Source: an uncultured Oscillospiraceae bacterium (lineage in GTDB: Bacteria > Bacillota > Clostridia > Oscillospirales > Oscillospiraceae). Taken from it: a stretch of DNA of 9,207 nt. Numbering within the stretch: the stretch's first letter is position 1; the number at the start of each line of letters is the position of its first letter. Of this stretch, positions 5,066 to 9,207 are shown piece after piece. The DNA lies in NCBI GenBank assembly GCA_934661735.1, contig CAKUJN010000080.1:1-9207 (forward strand), given 5' to 3'. Both the position numbers and the translations under genes were made by a program. Under the pieces are notes generated by a model, which saw nothing but the letters and a program-made list of their open reading frames with translations, did no database searches and was not told the origin of the DNA.

Positions 5066-5992
5066 TTGAATCAGGCAAGCCGTGTGATTTCTGAGGTCAA
5101 AAAAGCTGTTGCCGGCAAGGATTCCGTTCTGATCTGGGTGATGACGGTCATTCTTGCGCGCGGACATATTCTGCTTGAGGACATCCCAGGCGTTGGAAAG
5201 ACGACCATGGCGCTGGCATTTTCGCGCGCGCTCGGGCTGAAATACGGCCGCGTCCAGTTTACACCGGACGTTCTGCCGTCCGATATCACGGGCTATTCCA
5301 TCTATAATAAAGATACCGGCGAAATGCGCTATCAGCCCGGCGCAATTCTCTGCAACCTCTTTCTGGCTGACGAGCTGAACCGCGCGACGTCGCGGACGCA
5401 GTCAGCGCTCCTTGAGGCGATGGAGGAAGGGCAGGTCACGGTCGACGGCGTCAGCCATCCGATTCCGCAGCCGTTTCTGGTCTTTGCAACGCAGAATCCG
5501 ACCGGTGCGTCCGGCACGCAGCTGCTTCCGGATTCGCAGATGGACCGCTTCACCGTCCGGATGTCCATCGGCTATCCGCAGCCAAAGGACGAGCGTGAGA
5601 TGGTTCTGAACCGCCAGAACGGAAATCCACTGGATACGGTGAATCAGGTCATCACGCGTGAGCAGCTGACTGCCATGCAGGACGAGGCGGCTGCCGTGTA
5701 CATGAAAAGTGAAATTGTGGATTATATCGTCGCACTGGTCGGCGCCACGCGCACGAATCCGATGATTCTGCGTGGCGCAAGCCCGCGCGCTACGCTGTCG
5801 CTTGCCGCGATGTCCAAGGCCGTCGCCTACATTCAGGGCCGTGACTATGTCGTGCCGAAGGATGTGCAGGCCGTGTTTGTCAACACGGTATCGCACCGGC
5901 TTCTGCTTGCGCCGGAGGCCGAGGCAAAGGGCGTGTTTGCCGAGCAGCTTTTGGAGCAGATTCTGAAATCCACAGCCGCGCCGAGGATCTAG
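5066..5992 (+). CDS. MoxR-family AAA+ ATPase
   Basis: A cytoplasmic AAA+ ATPase of the MoxR group, proposed to act as a chaperone-like remodeller for partner proteins. The 308 residues show Walker A DIPGVGKTT (39-47, K45), Walker B LFLADELNR (98-106, D102 E103), sensor 1 ATQNP (141-145, N144), arginine finger QMDRF (R161) and sensor 2 GASPRATLSL (R241), so it should be catalytically competent. B. subtilis YeaC is a comparable protein. I chose TTG 5066 because the product then begins MNQASRVISEVKKAVAGKD, as in the family, with GGGGG (5053-5057) upstream; an in-frame TTG at 5036 would add ten residues and lies in the leader hairpin region. No ATG precedes the conserved region, so a non-ATG start is required. 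It is the first gene of the operon; its stop is two bases before the DUF58 start. Confidence 0.9.
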   Translation: MNQASRVISEVKKAVAGKDSVLIWVMTVILARGHILLEDIPGVGKTTMALAFSRALGLKYGRVQFTPDVLPSDITGYSIYNKDTGEMRYQPGAILCNLFLADELNRATSRTQSALLEAMEEGQVTVDGVSHPIPQPFLVFATQNPTGASGTQLLPDSQMDRFTVRMSIGYPQPKDEREMVLNRQNGNPLDTVNQVITREQLTAMQDEAAAVYMKSEIVDYIVALVGATRTNPMILRGASPRATLSLAAMSKAVAYIQGRDYVVPKDVQAVFVNTVSHRLLLAPEAEAKGVFAEQLLEQILKSTAAPRI

Positions 5993-5994
5993 GC

Positions 5995-6969
5995 ATGCTG
6001 GAGAATCGGCTGTTCTATCTGGCCGCGCTGACCGGCATGGTGGTGTTTCACTGCTATTATACCGGCTGGATTTCGTGGTTTCTGCTGATTGCCGCGGCGT
6101 GTCTGCCGCTGTTTTCTCTGGCGTTCAGCCTGCGTGCGATGCTGACCGCGCGCGTGCAGGCGGAAATGCCCGCGTACTGCCGGCGCGGCGAAGAGGCAAT
6201 TCTGGTTTTGAAAAACGCGTCAGCGCAGCGCCTGCCGTCGCCGCTGTGCCGGATGCGCTATGTCTGCGTGGACAAAATCGCGGGCGAGGCGCAGATAGCC
6301 GAGCTGAAGCTGGCCGCATGGGCGCGCTATCCTGTCGCGCTTCCAACTGCGCACTGCGGCGCTTACGTCTGCCGGCTGGAAAAGGGAAGAATCTACGACT
6401 ATCTGGGCCTGTTTTCGTTCCCGCTGCGCCTGCCGGAGGAGACGACGCTTTTTGTCCTTCCCGAGGAGCAGGCGCCGCAGCCGCTTCCGAATCTGAGCCA
6501 GTTCCGGTGCAAATCCTACCGGCCGAAGCATGGCGGCGGTTTTTCCGAAATCCACGATATGCGTCCGTACCGCGCTGGCGACAGCCTGCGGGATATCCAC
6601 TGGAAGCTTTCGGCCAAGACCGACCGGCTGATCGTGCGCGAGGCGCAGGAGCCGAACCGCGGCCAGACGCTTTTGACGCTGGACCTGTGCGCCGAACGCG
6701 CACAGCTGGACCAGACGCTGGATATTCTCTGCTGGCTCAGCCGCTGGCTCCTGCGGTACGAGGTGCGCCACAGTGTAGGCTGGCTTCAGCCGCAGACGCT
6801 TGAGCCGGAGACAGCCGTCATCTCGTCGGAGGACGAGCTTTCCGCACTGATTGAGCGGCTTTTGCAGACGACGGTTTCCGGCGCGCTGCCGTCCATCGCG
6901 TCGCGCAGCTATCCCAATGCGGACTGGCGCTATCACATTGGTCTGGCGCGGGAGGGGAGCGCAGTATGA
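5995..6969 (+). CDS. DUF58 domain-containing membrane-anchored protein
   Basis: A 324-residue protein with two close N-terminal hydrophobic segments (about 5-22 and 24-46) and a soluble part containing the DUF58 signature: GGFSEIHDMRPYRAGDSLRDIHWK followed by LSAKTDRLIVRE (about 181-216). The C-terminal part (about 223-324) includes a LLTLDLC strand like the start of a von Willebrand A-like fold, but a complete metal-ion site is not obvious. DUF58 proteins almost always accompany MoxR ATPases and are regarded as their partners; B. subtilis YeaD is comparable. ATG 5995 follows a modest GAGGAT, two bases after the moxR stop, which suggests translational coupling. The last four bases overlap the next gene as ATGA. 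Biochemical function is unknown. Confidence 0.9.
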   Translation: MLENRLFYLAALTGMVVFHCYYTGWISWFLLIAAACLPLFSLAFSLRAMLTARVQAEMPAYCRRGEEAILVLKNASAQRLPSPLCRMRYVCVDKIAGEAQIAELKLAAWARYPVALPTAHCGAYVCRLEKGRIYDYLGLFSFPLRLPEETTLFVLPEEQAPQPLPNLSQFRCKSYRPKHGGGFSEIHDMRPYRAGDSLRDIHWKLSAKTDRLIVREAQEPNRGQTLLTLDLCAERAQLDQTLDILCWLSRWLLRYEVRHSVGWLQPQTLEPETAVISSEDELSALIERLLQTTVSGALPSIASRSYPNADWRYHIGLAREGSAV

Positions 6970-9207
6970 GACAATTTTCGCTTCTGAGCATGCTGACCGG
7001 CGCACTGCTGGTTTTCGGCATGACGTTCGGCGCGCTGCTGTGTGTGACCACGGCGTTTCATGTTGCGTGTGCGCCGGCAGTCCTGGCGCTTGTCTGCGTG
7101 GCATCCGCGCTGCTGTTCTGCCTGATTTTCTCGTTCCAACGCGCATGGATCGGACTGCTGGTCACTGCACCGGCGGCGGGCTATGCCCTCTGGCGGCTCT
7201 GGGCGCCGGTTACCGGCGGTCTGGCCCTGACGGCCAATACCATCGCCCCTGAGTTTATCAACGCATTTTCACTGGAGCAGAGCTATATCCTCCTGCCGCA
7301 GCTGGAGCAGGCAGGGGACGCGCTGTATTTTTTCGCCGCGCTTGCTTTTGCGCTCTCGCTGCTGCTGAGCTGGGCGGTTATGCGGGCGCAGAGCCCGTCC
7401 GTCTGCGCTGTGACGACGCTTCCGTATCTGGTCCTGTGTCTGATTATTCTGGATACGCCGCCGGCCGGCACGGCCGTGGCACTTCTGTGCGGCTCGCTGC
7501 TTCTGCTGGTGCTGACGCAGCAGGTGCGTGAGCACGACAGCCGTCAGGGAGCAAAGCTGACCGCATGGATGCTCCTGCCGCTGGCGGGACTGCTTGCGCT
7601 TGTCATGCTTCTTTCGCCGCCGGAGGACTACCAACGCGCGGCGTGGCCCGACGCGCTCCGCGCGCGCATCAATGAAACCGTGGACAAGCTCTCGTTCCTG
7701 CGCGAAAACGAGCAGACGGGACAGATGGAGTTCGTCTCGCCCTTTACGCCCAGCACGCTGGGCGCGTTCAGCTGGGATTCCAGCGTAAAAAGCGTCGACC
7801 TGTCCCGACTTGGTCCAATGCGGAAAACCGGCCGGAGCGTCATGCGCGTATACGCGCCGAACGGCAGCACTGTCTATCTGCGCGCCAGCTCCATGGCCGT
7901 TTATGCCGACAATCGCTGGCGCGCGCTGGACGCGGAGGACTATGACGCGCTGGCGCTGACACCGGAGGACTATCTCAGCCCCTCCGACGGTCTGGACACG
8001 ACGATCCAGATTGAGACGAATATGAAGTCATCCGTCCTCTATGTGCCGTACTATGCCGCGCAGCTGCCTGAAAACACGGAGCTCTACGGCGATGCGTACA
8101 TCAAAAACACACTTCAGGCAACGCAATACGCGATTACCTGCAATCCGTATTCCAATTCCAATACGATTCTCTCCGGCGCGCAGTTCCACGGCGGCTACGG
8201 CGCGTCCGAGTCCTACGCGCAGTTTGTGCGCGAGCACTATCTGGATGTGCCGGACCAGACGGCCATGGCAATTGAGACATACTTTCAGCTGCATCCGCAC
8301 ACATTTTCCGTCAGCCTGGATATGCTTCCCGCATCCGCGCTGGCCGGTTATGCCGCCGGTCTTGTCCAGCAGGGAAAAACCTACAGCCTTGATACGCCGA
8401 AGGCGCCGACCGGCGAGGATTTTGTGTCGTGGTTCCTGCTGGAAAGCGATACGGGCTACTGCGTTCATTTCGCCACAGCCGCGACAATGGTTCTGCGCCA
8501 GCTTGGCGTTCCGGCGCGTTATGTGACCGGCTATATGGTAAGCGCGGCGGTTGGCAGCTGGACGCAGGTGACAGAGGACTCCGCACATGCGTGGGTTGAG
8601 TACTATGATGAACAGTACGGCTGGCAGCAGCTTGAGGTCACGCCGCCGGACGGCGGAGAGGGGAGCGCGGAGCCGGTAGAGTCCAAGCCGGATGATACGC
8701 AGGCAACGGATGTTCCGGAAAATTCCGGAGAAAGTCCGTCAGATGCTTCCAACATTTCAACCGAGCTTCCGTCATCGCAAAAGCCGGATGCGCCCGCGCA
8801 GACTGAACCGGACACACTGCCGGAGCAGCCGTCGTCCGTTCCGGCACCGGAGGCGTCGGGAGGGGAGAGCGGCGGCAAAAAGAGCCTGTCGCCATGGACG
8901 GCGGTCTGGTGTGTACTGGCGATCGCGGCGCTGTGGCTTGGCTATCGCGTCCTTGCCATCGGCGCGCGACACGCGCAGTTTACCACCGGTGTCAGTAACA
9001 AGCGCGCCGTGATGCTGTACCGCCACATCCGGCGATTGTCGAAGCTTACCGGAAGTGAAATTCCGGAGGAGCTGACCGAGCTTGCCCAGCGCGCAAAATT
9101 CAGCCAGCACCGCCTGTCCGAGGACGACGTTGCACAGCTGAACACGTACAGTGAAACGCTGATGCAGACGCTGACACAGACGCGAAGCCTGTGGAAGCGC
9201 TTTGTAT
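6966..9207 (+). CDS. Membrane transglutaminase-like protein (C-terminus cut off)
   Basis: At least 747 residues, open to the window edge. About seven transmembrane helices lie at 8-28, 36-56, 59-79, 119-139, 147-163, 167-186 and 199-217, then a large extracytoplasmic part (about 218-640), an eighth helix (about 644-664) and a cytoplasmic tail like the DUF4129 region of relatives. The transglutaminase-like core holds GYCVHFA (Cys499), RYVTGY, SAHAWVEYY (His541) and LEVTPPDG, where Glu557 takes the place of the more usual Asp. This supports a papain-like thiol enzyme (protease or cross-linker) acting outside the membrane. A Pro/Ser/Glu/Asp-rich linker (about 562-637) separates the core from helix eight. 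Start ATG 6966 overlaps the DUF58 stop by ATGA and follows GGAGGGGAG. B. subtilis YebA is comparable; the substrate is unknown. Confidence 0.92.
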   Translation, partial: MRQFSLLSMLTGALLVFGMTFGALLCVTTAFHVACAPAVLALVCVASALLFCLIFSFQRAWIGLLVTAPAAGYALWRLWAPVTGGLALTANTIAPEFINAFSLEQSYILLPQLEQAGDALYFFAALAFALSLLLSWAVMRAQSPSVCAVTTLPYLVLCLIILDTPPAGTAVALLCGSLLLLVLTQQVREHDSRQGAKLTAWMLLPLAGLLALVMLLSPPEDYQRAAWPDALRARINETVDKLSFLRENEQTGQMEFVSPFTPSTLGAFSWDSSVKSVDLSRLGPMRKTGRSVMRVYAPNGSTVYLRASSMAVYADNRWRALDAEDYDALALTPEDYLSPSDGLDTTIQIETNMKSSVLYVPYYAAQLPENTELYGDAYIKNTLQATQYAITCNPYSNSNTILSGAQFHGGYGASESYAQFVREHYLDVPDQTAMAIETYFQLHPHTFSVSLDMLPASALAGYAAGLVQQGKTYSLDTPKAPTGEDFVSWFLLESDTGYCVHFATAATMVLRQLGVPARYVTGYMVSAAVGSWTQVTEDSAHAWVEYYDEQYGWQQLEVTPPDGGEGSAEPVESKPDDTQATDVPENSGESPSDASNISTELPSSQKPDAPAQTEPDTLPEQPSSVPAPEASGGESGGKKSLSPWTAVWCVLAIAALWLGYRVLAIGARHAQFTTGVSNKRAVMLYRHIRRLSKLTGSEIPEELTELAQRAKFSQHRLSEDDVAQLNTYSETLMQTLTQTRSLWKRFV

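Noticed and set aside
6220..7146. 308-codon minus-strand frame opposite the DUF58 gene, and other frames there
   Set aside because: Arg/Ala-rich shadow of the coding strand; DUF58 motifs and operon spacing support the plus-strand gene.
1..9207. CRISPR arrays, insertion sequences, defence systems
   Set aside because: No regularly spaced direct repeats, transposase motifs, terminal inverted repeats or defence-gene motifs were seen on either strand.

Overview
The window looks like chromosomal backbone of a moderately GC-rich member of the Clostridia, probably from the Oscillospiraceae/Ruminococcaceae side. This rests on gene content (tgt-yajC-TIGR04086-type membrane gene order, a Clostridia-like XerD and ATP-type PfkA, a MoxR/DUF58/transglutaminase cassette), strong AGGAGG-type ribosome binding sites, near-consensus sigma-A promoters with 17-bp spacers, and abundant intrinsic terminators. 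The genus cannot be named from the sequence alone. I see no mobile element, CRISPR array, rRNA or tRNA.

Layout. (1) Bases 1-96 hold the possible 3' end of an upstream gene; its last residues, GDAMFLY, resemble the QueA C-terminus. (2) Bases 108-2288 hold tgt (queuosine tRNA modification), yajC (Sec translocase accessory) with its own promoter, a double-hairpin terminator region, and a four-helix membrane protein of the TIGR04086 type. (3) Bases 2289-2782 are a 494-bp gene-free stretch: an AT-rich part with repeated CATAA motifs and a dif-like sequence, then a near-consensus promoter and a GC-rich leader of about 225 nt that can form competing hairpins. (4) Bases 2783-3664 encode a complete XerD-type tyrosine recombinase. 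It ends convergently with pfkA, and three hairpins lie between the two genes. (5) Bases 3835-4821 (minus strand) encode 6-phosphofructokinase, apparently monocistronic. (6) Bases 4822-5065 are a divergent promoter region with inverted repeats. (7) From 5066 to the window end runs a tight operon: MoxR-family AAA+ ATPase, DUF58 protein, and a multi-spanning transglutaminase-like protein cut by the window edge.

Working together. Tgt (with QueA, if the upstream tail is correctly read) installs and matures queuosine in GUN-anticodon tRNAs. YajC joins SecDF at the translocon. XerD resolves chromosome dimers with a XerC partner encoded elsewhere. PfkA commits fructose-6-phosphate to glycolysis. The MoxR-DUF58-transglutaminase set is a widespread conserved trio, comparable to yeaC-yeaD-yebA of Bacillus subtilis, thought to act at the membrane/cell-envelope interface with a poorly defined substrate.

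Most of the window is ordinary housekeeping DNA. The least explained parts are the region upstream of xerD, a well-formed Shine-Dalgarno/ATG placed directly in front of the xerD terminator, and a His in place of the usual Arg in the PfkA MGR motif.
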